From Actinomycetospora endophytica (GTDB taxonomy: Bacteria; Actinomycetota; Actinomycetes; Mycobacteriales; Pseudonocardiaceae), in assembly GCF_021026375.1 (NCBI RefSeq), contig NZ_JAJNDB010000001.1, positions 1,488,001-1,552,000 on the forward strand: 64,000 nt of DNA, given 5' to 3'. The position numbers and the translations under genes were made by a program. Below are positions 57,176 to 64,000 of the stretch, piece after piece; within the stretch, counting starts at the first letter, position 1; every line of letters starts with the position of its first letter. A model generated the notes under the pieces. The model saw only the letters and a program-made list of their open reading frames with translations. It was not told the origin of the DNA and made no database searches.

Positions 57176-57228
57176 GGGACGAACGACTCGTTCGTGGCGT
57201 CTACGTGCACGAACGAGTCGTTCGTCCC
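57176..57228. repeat. palindrome family 2, copy 2
   Basis: Arms 57176-57196 and 57208-57228, identical to copy 1 except one loop base (GTCTACGTG instead of GTCTATGTG). Confidence 0.85.
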
Positions 57229-57311
57229 AACCGGCAGGGGGCTGGGCGGGGCCGATCAGGGGCGGGGCAGCACCGCGCGTGGCGCTCGTCCCCGGCGGGT
57301 AGGCCGCTGAC

Positions 57312-57971
57312 ATGCGCGTCGTCATCGCCGGAGGCCACGGGAAGATCGCCCTGCTGCTCGCCCGACAGCTCGCCGGGCGCGGGGACCAGCCCGTCGCCCT
57401 CGTCCGCAACCCCGACCACGCCGACGAGGTTCGCGCCGCCGGCGCCGAACCCGTCGTCGTGGACCTCGAGAGCATCGGCGCGGACGACCTGGCGAAGCAC
57501 CTCGCGGGCGCCGACGCGGTGGTGTTCGCGGCCGGCGCCGGGCCGGGCAGCACGGCCGAGCGCAAGCGCACCGTCGACCGGGACGGCGCCCTGCTGCTCG
57601 CCGACGCGGCCGTGACCGCCGGGGTGCGCCGCTACCTGATCGTCTCCGCGATGGGTGCCGCCGACGCACCGTCGCAGGCCGACGACGACTCCGTCTGGGG
57701 CGAGTACCTGCGTGCCAAGCGCGACGCCGACGAGGGGGTGCTCGGCCGCTCCGCCCTCGCCGTCACGGTCCTGCGCCCCGGGAAGCTGACCGACGAGCCC
57801 GCCACCGGCCGGGTCACGCTCGCCGAGTCGAAGGTCGGCCACGAGGAGGTCACCCGCGCCGACACCGCCGCCACCCTCGTCGCCCTCCTCGACACCCCCG
57901 CCACCGTCGGCCGGACCCTCGAGCTGATCAACGGCACCGTGCCGCTGGGCACCGCGATCCAGGGGATCTAG
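57312..57971 (+). CDS. NAD(P)H-binding atypical SDR
   Basis: A 219-residue protein with MRVVIAGGHGKIALLLARQLAGRGDQ (a GxxGKxx-type Rossmann start), AGADAVVFAAGAG, YLIVSAMGA and VTVLRPGKLTDEPATG. It belongs to the NmrA/YwnB-like SDR group that lacks the YxxxK catalytic pair and often acts as a redox sensor or flavin reductase-like protein. It is convergent with the third substrate-binding lipoprotein by a 4-base overlap. No Shine-Dalgarno of note. Confidence 0.75.
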   Translation: MRVVIAGGHGKIALLLARQLAGRGDQPVALVRNPDHADEVRAAGAEPVVVDLESIGADDLAKHLAGADAVVFAAGAGPGSTAERKRTVDRDGALLLADAAVTAGVRRYLIVSAMGAADAPSQADDDSVWGEYLRAKRDADEGVLGRSALAVTVLRPGKLTDEPATGRVTLAESKVGHEEVTRADTAATLVALLDTPATVGRTLELINGTVPLGTAIQGI

Positions 57972-58933
57972 GCCTTCGCGACGAGGCCCTCCGCGACCAG
58001 CCACCGTCGGGCCACGTCGCGGGGGTCCCTCCCGTCGACCTCGACCTCGCGGACCATCCCCCGCATCGCGGGCCCGTCGAGGCGCCGGGTGATCTCCCCG
58101 AACAGGTCAGCCACCCCGGGATGGCCCGCCAGCACGCCCTGGCGCATCACCGGCGCGAACCCGCGGGGGCCGGCCGGACCGACGAGCACGCCGCGAGGGT
58201 CGGCCAGCACCGCCAGCCCGAGGGCGGGCACGCGGCCCGACTCGCCCGGCACCAGCCCGGCCGTGCACCGCCCGGTCGCGACGCCGGCGAGCACCGAACC
58301 GGCGTCCTGGGGCACCACCGTGGGCGCGAAGCGGTAGCCGGCCAGCAGTGCGGCCGTGCCGGGGGCCACCGGGGATCCGGGGACGGCGTCGGTGGTCGCG
58401 CAGAGCGTCGTCGGGCGGGTCGCGGTCAGTGCCGCGAGGGCGGGGAGGTCCGCGGCGACGCCGGGGCGGGTCACGACGACGTCCGCGCCGTCGAACGCCG
58501 TCGGGTCCAGCCAGGCGACGCCGCGCGGCGCGTCCGTGGCCCGCAACGTGGCCAGCGGCGTGGCCGTCGGCGGGAGCTGACCGTCCGGGGCCGGGGTCCC
58601 GTCGGGCATCGTCGTGCGCAGCGAGGCCCACCCGGTGTCGACGTCGGACTCCTGCGGGGACCCGTGCACGTCGACGGCGGCGACCTTGCCGCACTCGTCC
58701 TCGGCGGTGCCGTTCGCGGCCTGCACCGCCGCGATGGTCATCTGGCACAGCAGGCGCAGCGCCGTCGTGGGCCCGCCACCGACGACGTAGCTCGCCGCAC
58801 GCAGGTCGGCCCGGTGCGCGAGCAGGCCCCCGGAGGCGTCGGGGGAGGTCAGGGTGCTGTTGCCGCAGCCCGCGAGCAGCAGGACCAGCGAGAGCAGCGC
58901 CGCCGGGGCACACGCGCGGGCCGTCCGGGGCAC
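57968..58933 (-). CDS. third, divergent OpuAC/ProX-like substrate-binding lipoprotein
   Basis: A 321-residue lipoprotein (signal with lipobox LLLAGC) aligned in general layout with the two upstream binding proteins but strongly altered. The VGSKEFDEQLLLC core is replaced by VVGGGPTTALRLLCQMTIAAVQ, and the Tyr/Trp quaternary-ammonium cage segment (IDMYWEYTGTAW in its neighbour) is unrecognisable. It keeps the ending RDVARRWLVAEGLVAK, like ARTFLHEQGLIG. It may bind a different ligand, or be decaying. GTG 58933 is taken. Last gene of the ABC operon; overlaps the convergent SDR end by 4 bases. Confidence 0.65.
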   Translation of the reverse strand: MPRTARACAPAALLSLVLLLAGCGNSTLTSPDASGGLLAHRADLRAASYVVGGGPTTALRLLCQMTIAAVQAANGTAEDECGKVAAVDVHGSPQESDVDTGWASLRTTMPDGTPAPDGQLPPTATPLATLRATDAPRGVAWLDPTAFDGADVVVTRPGVAADLPALAALTATRPTTLCATTDAVPGSPVAPGTAALLAGYRFAPTVVPQDAGSVLAGVATGRCTAGLVPGESGRVPALGLAVLADPRGVLVGPAGPRGFAPVMRQGVLAGHPGVADLFGEITRRLDGPAMRGMVREVEVDGRDPRDVARRWLVAEGLVAKA

Positions 58934-58962
58934 CGCGGCATCATCGCAGCTCGTCGCAGTGC

Positions 58963-59940
58963 TCAGCCGATGAGGCCCTGCTCGTGCAGGAAGGTCCGCG
59001 CGACCTCGTCGGGCGGGCGCTTCCCGACCGACACCCGGGCGTTGAGCTCGCGCATCACCTGGGCGGTGAGCATGGGGGCGAGCCGCTCGGAGAGCAGGGC
59101 CAGGCGGGGGTTCCGGGCGAGGACGTCGGAGCGCACGGTCAGCGCCGCGTGGTAGGGCAGGAAGTAGCCCATGTCGTCGGTGAGCGTGTTGATCCGCAGC
59201 GCGTTGAGCCGGCCGTCGGTCGCGAAGACCTCGCCGAAGGCGCACGGACGCGCGGCGGCGACCGCCGGGTAGATGTCCCCGAGCCCGATGGTTGTGAGGG
59301 CGCCGTCGGGAAACTGGAAGCCGTAGGTGCGCAGCAGGCCGACGAGCCCGTCCTCGCGGCCGGTGAACTCCTGGTCGATGCACATCGTGGCGTCCGGGGA
59401 TCCGGAGCGGACGAGGCGCGCGAGGTCCGAGATGGTCCGGACGCCGAGCCGGTCGGCCGTCGCCGCGGACACCCCCACCGCGTAGGTGTTGTCGAACGGG
59501 GTCTGCCGCAGCCAGGTGACCCCGTTGGCGGCGTCCGCGTCGCGCACCGCGGTGAAGAGCTCGTCGGGGTCGGTGAGCCGGCCCTCCTGGCGCAGGTAGA
59601 TGCGCCACGCGGTACCGGTGTACTCCCAGTACATGTCGATCGCACCGGTGGTCAGGGCGGAGCGGACGGTGTCCGAGCCCTGGGTGTTGCAGCGGTCGAC
59701 GACGGCGGCCCCGGCCGACTGCAGGAGCGCGATCGTCATGCGGCAGAGCAGCAGCTGCTCGTCGAACTCCTTGGAGCCGACGACGTAGGTCTGGCCGCTG
59801 AGGTCGACGTCGCGGGCGAAGCTGCCCGGCGGGGTCATCCGCGTCCGGGCCTCGCCGGAGCAGCCGGCGGCCAGCAGGCACAGGCAGCACAGGGCGAGGG
59901 CAGCGGCGGTGAGCCGGGGGACCAGACGGACACGGCCCAT
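58963..59940 (-). CDS. glycine-betaine/choline-type substrate-binding lipoprotein 2
   Basis: A 325-residue OpuAC-type lipoprotein: signal with lipobox LLAAGC, then TYVVGSKEFDEQLLLCRMTIALL, GAIDMYWEYTGTAWRIYL (aromatic cage), NGVTWLRQTPFDNTYAVGV, CIDQEFTGREDGLVGLLRTYGF and GEVFATDGRLNALRINTL. These residues are those of osmoprotectant-binding proteins. It is a paralogue of the 60096-61115 gene, 155 bases downstream of it across a hairpin. The ATG start at 59940 leads straight into the signal. Confidence 0.85.
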   Translation of the reverse strand: MGRVRLVPRLTAAALALCCLCLLAAGCSGEARTRMTPPGSFARDVDLSGQTYVVGSKEFDEQLLLCRMTIALLQSAGAAVVDRCNTQGSDTVRSALTTGAIDMYWEYTGTAWRIYLRQEGRLTDPDELFTAVRDADAANGVTWLRQTPFDNTYAVGVSAATADRLGVRTISDLARLVRSGSPDATMCIDQEFTGREDGLVGLLRTYGFQFPDGALTTIGLGDIYPAVAAARPCAFGEVFATDGRLNALRINTLTDDMGYFLPYHAALTVRSDVLARNPRLALLSERLAPMLTAQVMRELNARVSVGKRPPDEVARTFLHEQGLIG

Positions 59941-60006
59941 GCCGTCGCTCCGGGGGATCGCGGTCGGGCGGGGGCGCGGTGCCCCCGGGCGGAGGATGCG
60001 GACGAC

Positions 60007-60042
60007 GACGGCGGGGAGGCCCCGGAGGACCTCCCCGCCGTC
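60007..60042. terminator. hairpin between binding proteins 1 and 2
   Basis: GACGGCGGGGAGG and CCTCCCCGCCGTC (60007-60019, 60030-60042), 13-bp stem with a 10-base loop. It could stop part of the transcription or protect the upstream mRNA. Confidence 0.55.
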
Positions 60043-60095
60043 ACGTGCCGTGCGCGCCCCGGCCGGTCATCGCCGGCCGGGACACCGGGGACCGA

Positions 60096-61115
60096 TCAGG
60101 ACTGGCCGATCAGACCCTGCTGCTGGAGCCAGGTCTTCGCCACCTGGGCCGGGTCCTGGCCCTGCGACGAGATCTGGCCGTTGAGGCCCAGCATGGTGTT
60201 GTAGTCCAGGCGCTTCGCGATCTCGTTCGAGACCTGCACGACGCCCGGGGCCCGCGCCGCCACGTCACCGCGGATGGTGTTCGAGGCGTTGTAGATCGGG
60301 AAGAAGTTCTTGTCGTCGGGCAGCGCCACCAGGTTCAGACCCGGGATGCGGCCGTCGGTGGTGAACACCTCGCCGAACTTGCAGGGGTTGCCGTTGGCGG
60401 TCGCCTGGTAGACGACGCCGGTGTCGAGCGTGGTGACGGCCGGCGGCGAGGTGTACGGCTTGTTCACGCCGTACGTGCGCAGCAGGTTGGGGAGGCCGTC
60501 GTCACGGCCGGCGAACTCGGGCTCCACGCAGAGCGTGGCGTTCGGGTTGCCGGAGTTGATGAAGTTCGCCCAGTCCGACGTGGTCTTGATGTTGTTCTGC
60601 TGCGCGAACGCCTTGGTGGTGGCGATCGCGTAGGTGTTGTTGAACGGCGTCGGGTTGGTCCAGACGATGTTGTTCTGCTGCTTGTCGAGGGCCGCGGTCG
60701 CCTGGTACTGCTGCATCGGGTCCTTGATCACCTGGGTCTGCTTGAGGTCGGTGATCCAGCCGGTCCCGGTGTAGGACCAGTACATGTCGATCTGGCCGCT
60801 GGTCAGGGCGGCGCGCGTGGCGGCGGAGCCCTGGATGCCGCAGCGGTCGTTGACCGTGGCGCCGACCGACTGCAGCGCCTGGACCTGCGCCTTGCACAGG
60901 AACAGCTGCTCGTCGAAGTCCTTGCCGCCGACGGTGATGGTCTGGCCGGAGAGGTTGATGCCGCTGGCGGCGAGGCTGCCGCCGGTGGCCTGCGGCTGAC
61001 CGCTCCCGGACAGGCCCCCGCAGCCCGCCGCGAGCAGCGCGGTGGCCGCCAGCGTGACCGCTGACGCCTTCCACCCGCGCAGGCGGCCGTGACCGCCCGG
61101 AGTCTTCACCTGCAC
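60096..61115 (-). CDS. opuCC-like: glycine-betaine/choline-type substrate-binding lipoprotein 1
   Basis: A 339-residue lipoprotein (lipobox LLAAGC). TITVGGKDFDEQLFLCKAQVQAL, QIDMYWSYTGTGWITDL, NNIVWTNPTPFNNTYAIAT, CVEPEFAGRDDGLPNLLRTYGV and GEVFTTDGRIPGLNLVAL are a complete quaternary-amine-binding set. It is the binding protein nearest the permease genes and the most canonical of the three. Hairpins flank it on both sides. Start GTG 61115 (an unusual basic first 15 residues) is the first in frame. Confidence 0.88.
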   Translation of the reverse strand: MQVKTPGGHGRLRGWKASAVTLAATALLAAGCGGLSGSGQPQATGGSLAASGINLSGQTITVGGKDFDEQLFLCKAQVQALQSVGATVNDRCGIQGSAATRAALTSGQIDMYWSYTGTGWITDLKQTQVIKDPMQQYQATAALDKQQNNIVWTNPTPFNNTYAIATTKAFAQQNNIKTTSDWANFINSGNPNATLCVEPEFAGRDDGLPNLLRTYGVNKPYTSPPAVTTLDTGVVYQATANGNPCKFGEVFTTDGRIPGLNLVALPDDKNFFPIYNASNTIRGDVAARAPGVVQVSNEIAKRLDYNTMLGLNGQISSQGQDPAQVAKTWLQQQGLIGQS

Positions 61116-61183
61116 TGGTCGCTTCTCCTTCGTCGTGCGAGGTCCGGTGTGGCCTCGTCGTGGATGGTGCGTGCCTTGCTGCG

Positions 61184-61214
61184 GTCCGGGCGGGCTCCCT
61201 CGACCCGCCCGGAC
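61184..61214. terminator. hairpin between permease and binding protein 1
   Basis: GTCCGGGCGGG and CCCGCCCGGAC (61184-61194, 61204-61214), an 11-bp stem with a 9-base loop, in the 115-base gap after the second permease. Confidence 0.55.
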
Positions 61215-61230
61215 GCGTACCGCCCGGCGG

Positions 61231-62034
61231 TCAGCCCGACCGGGCGACGATGGCCCGCTCGGCGACGCCGGCCAGCCAGTCGATGAGGAGGGCGAGGGCG
61301 GCGATGATCGCGCCGCTGACGAACAGCAGGTTGATGCGGTTGAGCCGCAGTGCCTGCTGGACGAGCTCGCCCAGCCCGCCCGCCCCGATGTAGGTGGCCA
61401 GGGTGGCCGTGCCGACGTTGAGGACGAGCGCCACGCGCAGGCCGGCCACGATGACCGGGACCGCGAGCGGGATCTCGACGCTGAAGAGGGTCTGCCGCGA
61501 CGACATGCCCATGCCGCGGGCGGCCTCGATCAGCGACTGGTCGACCTGCTGGAGGCCGACCACGGTGTTGCGCAGCACCGGGAGCAGGGCGGCCAGCGTG
61601 AGGCCGATGACGGCGCTGCGGATCCCGAACTCCCAGAAGCCGAGCAGCAGGAGCACACCGAACGGCGGCAGCGCCTGGGCGAAGCCGCCGAGAGCGAGGA
61701 CCGGACCCTGGACCCGACGGGCCCCCGGGCGGCTCAGCGCGATGCCGATCGGCACCGCGATGACCAGCACGAGCACCGTCGAGTACAGCGTGAGCAGCAG
61801 GTGCTGCCCGAGCTGGCTCAGCACGTTCGCGGGCTCGAGGGCACGCGCCTCGATCGTGTCGAGGTTCTGGGCGCTGATGTAGAGGTAGGTCAGCAGCAGG
61901 CCGACCACGACGATGATCGGGGCGACGAGCAGGTCGTAGTTCGCCCGGATCACGCCGAGGAAGCCGCCACCCGAGGACTTCCCGGCCTTCTCGGTCGGGG
62001 TCGGGACGCCGGGCTGGATGTCGAGCGCGGTCAC
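61231..62034 (-). CDS. opuCD-like: osmoprotectant ABC transporter permease 2
   Basis: A 267-residue permease with about six membrane helices and the EAA loop IEAARGMGMSSRQTLFSVEIPLAVPVIVAGLR (EAARGMG...). It transports glycine betaine, choline or related compounds with the other permease. The GTG at 62034 overlaps the ATPase stop (62031), so the two are coupled. Unusual N-terminal 30 residues (cytoplasmic, Pro/Gly-rich) precede the first helix. Confidence 0.88.
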   Translation of the reverse strand: MTALDIQPGVPTPTEKAGKSSGGGFLGVIRANYDLLVAPIIVVVGLLLTYLYISAQNLDTIEARALEPANVLSQLGQHLLLTLYSTVLVLVIAVPIGIALSRPGARRVQGPVLALGGFAQALPPFGVLLLLGFWEFGIRSAVIGLTLAALLPVLRNTVVGLQQVDQSLIEAARGMGMSSRQTLFSVEIPLAVPVIVAGLRVALVLNVGTATLATYIGAGGLGELVQQALRLNRINLLFVSGAIIAALALLIDWLAGVAERAIVARSG

Positions 62035-63113
62035 CGCTCACGCTCCCGCGTCTTGAGGCCGGCGACGAGGTCGTTCCAGTGCAGGACGCCCTGGGGCAGG
62101 CCCTCGTCGTCGACGACCGCGACCAGCGAGGCCGAGCCGTCGAGCATGACGTCCACCGCGTCGTAGACCGTGCCGGAAAGCGGCACCGTCACCAGCGCGG
62201 TCCCGGCGGCGTCGCGGTCGGGCAGGTGCCGCCACGACACCGGCCGGCCCGCGCCGTCGACCTCGGCGACCGGGGTGCCGTTCTGGTTCCCGACGGCGGC
62301 CACGTCGGTCTCGACCGGGTGCAGCTCGAGACGGGAGAGCTCGAGCAGCGACAGCCGGCGCACCGCGGCGCCGCCGCCGACGAAGTCGGAGACGAAGTCG
62401 TCGGCCGGGTGGGTGAGCACGGTGTCCGGGTCGTCGTACTGCGCGAGCCGGCCGCCGGTGGCGAAGACGGCGATCCGGTCGCCGAGCTTCACCGCCTCCT
62501 GCAGGTCGTGCGTGACGAAGCAGATCGTCTTGCCCACGGTCCGCTGGATCTCGAGGAACTCGTCCTGGAGCCGGTCACGCGTGATCGGGTCGATCGCGCC
62601 GAAGGGCTCGTCCATGAGCATGACCGGCGGGTCCGCGGCGAGCGCCCGGGCCACGCCGACACGCTGCTGCTGACCGCCGGAGAGCTGGCGCGGGTAGCGG
62701 TCGCGGTAGGTCGAGGGCTCGAGGCCGACCAGGTGCAGCAGCTCGTCCGCCCGCTCGCGGATCTTGTTCTTGTCCCAGCCGAGCATCTTCGGGACGACGC
62801 CGATGTTGTCGGCGATCGAGAAGTGCGGGAAGAGCCCGCCCTGCTGGATGACGTAGCCGATCTTGCGGCGCAGCAGGTCCCCGTTGACGTCGGTGACGTC
62901 CTCGCCGTCGAGGATGATCCGGCCCGAGGTCGGCTCGATGAGCCGGTTCACCATCTTGAGGGTCGTCGTCTTGCCGCAGCCCGACGGCCCGATGAGCATG
63001 ACGATCTCGCCCTTGGGGATCGTCATGTCGAGCCGCTCGACCGCCGGGGCGGTCGATCCGGGATAGACCTTCTCGACGGCCTCCAAGACGATCATGTTCT
63101 CGGTCTCAGACAC
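62031..63113 (-). CDS. opuCA-like: osmoprotectant ABC transporter ATP-binding protein with CBS-like end
   Basis: A 360-residue ATPase. Walker A GPSGCGKTTTLK, Q-loop GYVIQQGGLFPH, signature LSGGQQQRVGVARAL, Walker B VMLMDEPFGAID and H-loop CFVTHDLQEA are complete. The C-terminal 90 residues contain one clear CBS-like motif (VPLSGTVYDAVDVMLDGSASLVAVVDDEGLPQGVLHWNDLV), which senses ionic strength in OpuA. The GTG overlaps the upstream permease by 8 bases. Confidence 0.92.
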   Translation of the reverse strand: MSETENMIVLEAVEKVYPGSTAPAVERLDMTIPKGEIVMLIGPSGCGKTTTLKMVNRLIEPTSGRIILDGEDVTDVNGDLLRRKIGYVIQQGGLFPHFSIADNIGVVPKMLGWDKNKIRERADELLHLVGLEPSTYRDRYPRQLSGGQQQRVGVARALAADPPVMLMDEPFGAIDPITRDRLQDEFLEIQRTVGKTICFVTHDLQEAVKLGDRIAVFATGGRLAQYDDPDTVLTHPADDFVSDFVGGGAAVRRLSLLELSRLELHPVETDVAAVGNQNGTPVAEVDGAGRPVSWRHLPDRDAAGTALVTVPLSGTVYDAVDVMLDGSASLVAVVDDEGLPQGVLHWNDLVAGLKTRERER

Positions 63114-63792
63114 GGATCCCCCTCGGGATGGTCAGGCGCTGCACGATGGCGAAGATGATCTCGAAGAAGGCGGCCACCACCAGGCACATCACCGTGCCGA
63201 TGAGGACCTGGGGGAACGCGTTGGACGCCCCGATACGGGTGATGCCGGTCAGCAGGAGCTTGCCGAGGCCGGGCCCCTGGACGATGGACGCGACCACGGC
63301 GATCGAGATCGAGATCAGCGTGGTCACCCGGATTCCGTTGAGGATGACCGGCCAGGCCAGCGGGAGCTGGATCGTGAGCAGCCGGCGGACCCGGCCGTAG
63401 CCGAGGCCGCGGGCGGACTCGAGCACCGAGCGGTCCACCGCGGTCAGGCCGGCGACCGTGTTCCGCAGGACCGTGTAGAGCGTGTAGATCGTCAGCACGA
63501 TGATCGCGGTGGTGACGCCCAGCCCCGTGATGGGGAGGAACAGCACGAAGAGCGCCAGGGACGGGATCGTGAGGACGGCCGCGGTGATCAGCAGGGAGCC
63601 CTCGCGGATGCCGGTGGCCCACCAGTCGAAGCTGAACCGGTTGGGGTTCGGCTCGCCCGTGGACACGAGCAGACCGATGGCGATGCTGATGATCGAGCCG
63701 ATCGCCACGCAGTAGAAGACGAACTGGGCGTGCTGGATCGTCAGGTTGATGATCTGCGTGCTGTTCTCGGCGAAGTACTGGAAGACGTTCAC
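63106..63792 (-). CDS. opuCB-like: osmoprotectant ABC transporter permease 1
   Basis: A 228-residue permease with the EAA loop VLESARGLGYGRVRRLLTIQLPLAWPVILNGIRV. About five or six helices. The GTG at 63792 has AGGAG nine bases upstream and overlaps the end of the IclR-like gene (GTGA). It is the first transport gene of the operon permease-ATPase-permease-binding proteins. Confidence 0.9.
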   Translation of the reverse strand: MNVFQYFAENSTQIINLTIQHAQFVFYCVAIGSIISIAIGLLVSTGEPNPNRFSFDWWATGIREGSLLITAAVLTIPSLALFVLFLPITGLGVTTAIIVLTIYTLYTVLRNTVAGLTAVDRSVLESARGLGYGRVRRLLTIQLPLAWPVILNGIRVTTLISISIAVVASIVQGPGLGKLLLTGITRIGASNAFPQVLIGTVMCLVVAAFFEIIFAIVQRLTIPRGIRV

Positions 63793-64000
63793 GACACTCC
63801 TTCCTTTCTGGTCGGAGGGACGGGCGGGGTGGTCGGTGGGCGGCGCTGCCGGGGGGCACGGGACGGCGGACCCGCTCCGGAGGGGGAGACGGGGGTTCCG
63901 GGGGCGCCGAGCGCGGCGGAGAGGTCGGCGGCGGCGCGCAGCACGCCCGCGCTGACCTCGGCGAGCACCGGGTCGATGCGGGAGTCGGGGCCCCCGACCG
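63789..64000 (-). CDS. C-terminal end of an IclR-like regulator (partial)
   Basis: A 69-codon frame open to the window edge: VGGPDSRIDPVLAEVSAGVLRAAADLSAALGAPG then a Pro/Arg tail. The final helix VLAEVSAGVLRAAADLSAALG is like the end of IclR effector domains. Its TGA overlaps the permease start by 4 bases, so it may be co-transcribed with the transporter and regulate it. The DNA-binding part is outside the window; other helical regulators cannot be excluded. Confidence 0.45.
   Translation of the reverse strand, partial: VGGPDSRIDPVLAEVSAGVLRAAADLSAALGAPGTPVSPSGAGPPSRAPRQRRPPTTPPVPPTRKEGVS

Noticed and set aside
56013-57228. Insertion sequence with terminal inverted repeats
   Set aside because: The two copies are each complete palindromes rather than one inverted pair, no transposase is present and no target duplication was seen.
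57968-59890. Reading the second and third binding proteins as one fused protein
   Set aside because: Each has its own start and lipobox, and the frame upstream of GTG 58933 is only the Arg/Pro-rich shadow of the second gene.
7321-60171. Avoidance of AGATCT as evidence of endonuclease specificity
   Set aside because: AGATCT occurs several times, and a protected host need not avoid its site, so nothing follows from the count.

Overview
This is a very GC-rich, densely coded stretch of actinobacterial chromosome, probably from the Pseudonocardiales (Pseudonocardia or Actinomycetospora type; inferred from gene families, not tested). The strongest anchor is a block from about 32.0 to 45.5 kb that repeats the Mycobacterium tuberculosis order next to oriC: ppiA, PH-domain membrane protein, crgA, trpG/pabA, pknB, pknA, pbpA, rodA, pstP, fhaB, fhaA, tRNA-Leu(CAG). 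Two differences are visible: a rhomboid protease sits between ppiA and the PH-domain gene, and the DUF881 gene normally next to crgA is absent. The window is therefore probably near the replication origin, although oriC and dnaA are not in it.

Layout. 0-7 kb: partial AraC regulator, amidase, DCC thiol oxidoreductase, Baeyer-Villiger-type flavoprotein, SDR, map, MBL hydrolase, SnoaL-like protein. 7-9 kb: small HTH protein and a type II restriction-modification pair (MT-A70 methyltransferase plus BglII-like endonuclease). 9-24 kb: GT39-like membrane glycosyltransferase, secreted TAP-type peptidase, FAD monooxygenase with divergent TetR, fused FAD/Fe-S oxidoreductase, peptidase E, ChoD-like GMC oxidoreductase, quinone oxidoreductase, two tandem SCO6745-like genes, DinB-like protein. 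24-28 kb: an operon of lactonase, Fe-dependent hydroxyacid dehydrogenase/transhydrogenase, His-tailed FmdB zinc ribbon and aldehyde dehydrogenase, whose order of activities matches gamma-butyrolactone to succinate catabolism. 28-31 kb: Mug glycosylase and a WXG-like/DUF1023 pair. 32-45.5 kb: cell-wall/kinase block. 45.5-57 kb: DUF4185, RmlB-like enzyme, serS, thioesterase, antitoxin-like protein, another Ser/Thr kinase, GH65 phosphorylase, MetE-like enzyme. 56-57.3 kb: AbiEi/DUF559-like gene between two copies of one palindrome. 57.3-64 kb: reductase and a glycine-betaine/choline type ABC operon with three tandem substrate-binding lipoproteins, preceded by the end of an IclR-like gene.

Structure outside genes. 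Gene 3' ends carry unusually long perfect hairpins without U-tracts. Four share a common flank and show compensatory arm changes, and in two cases a neighbouring gene's start or stop codon lies inside the stem. Two others are near-identical copies 1.1 kb apart. Many genes show TANNNT followed 6-8 bases later by ATG/GTG, the leaderless actinobacterial pattern. Two promoter regions 29 kb apart share a 53-bp composite element (dyad plus two DnaA-box-like TGTCCACA motifs). A 39-codon frame fills the fhaB-pstP gap with 4-base overlaps on both sides. Functions rest on motif reading without database searches.
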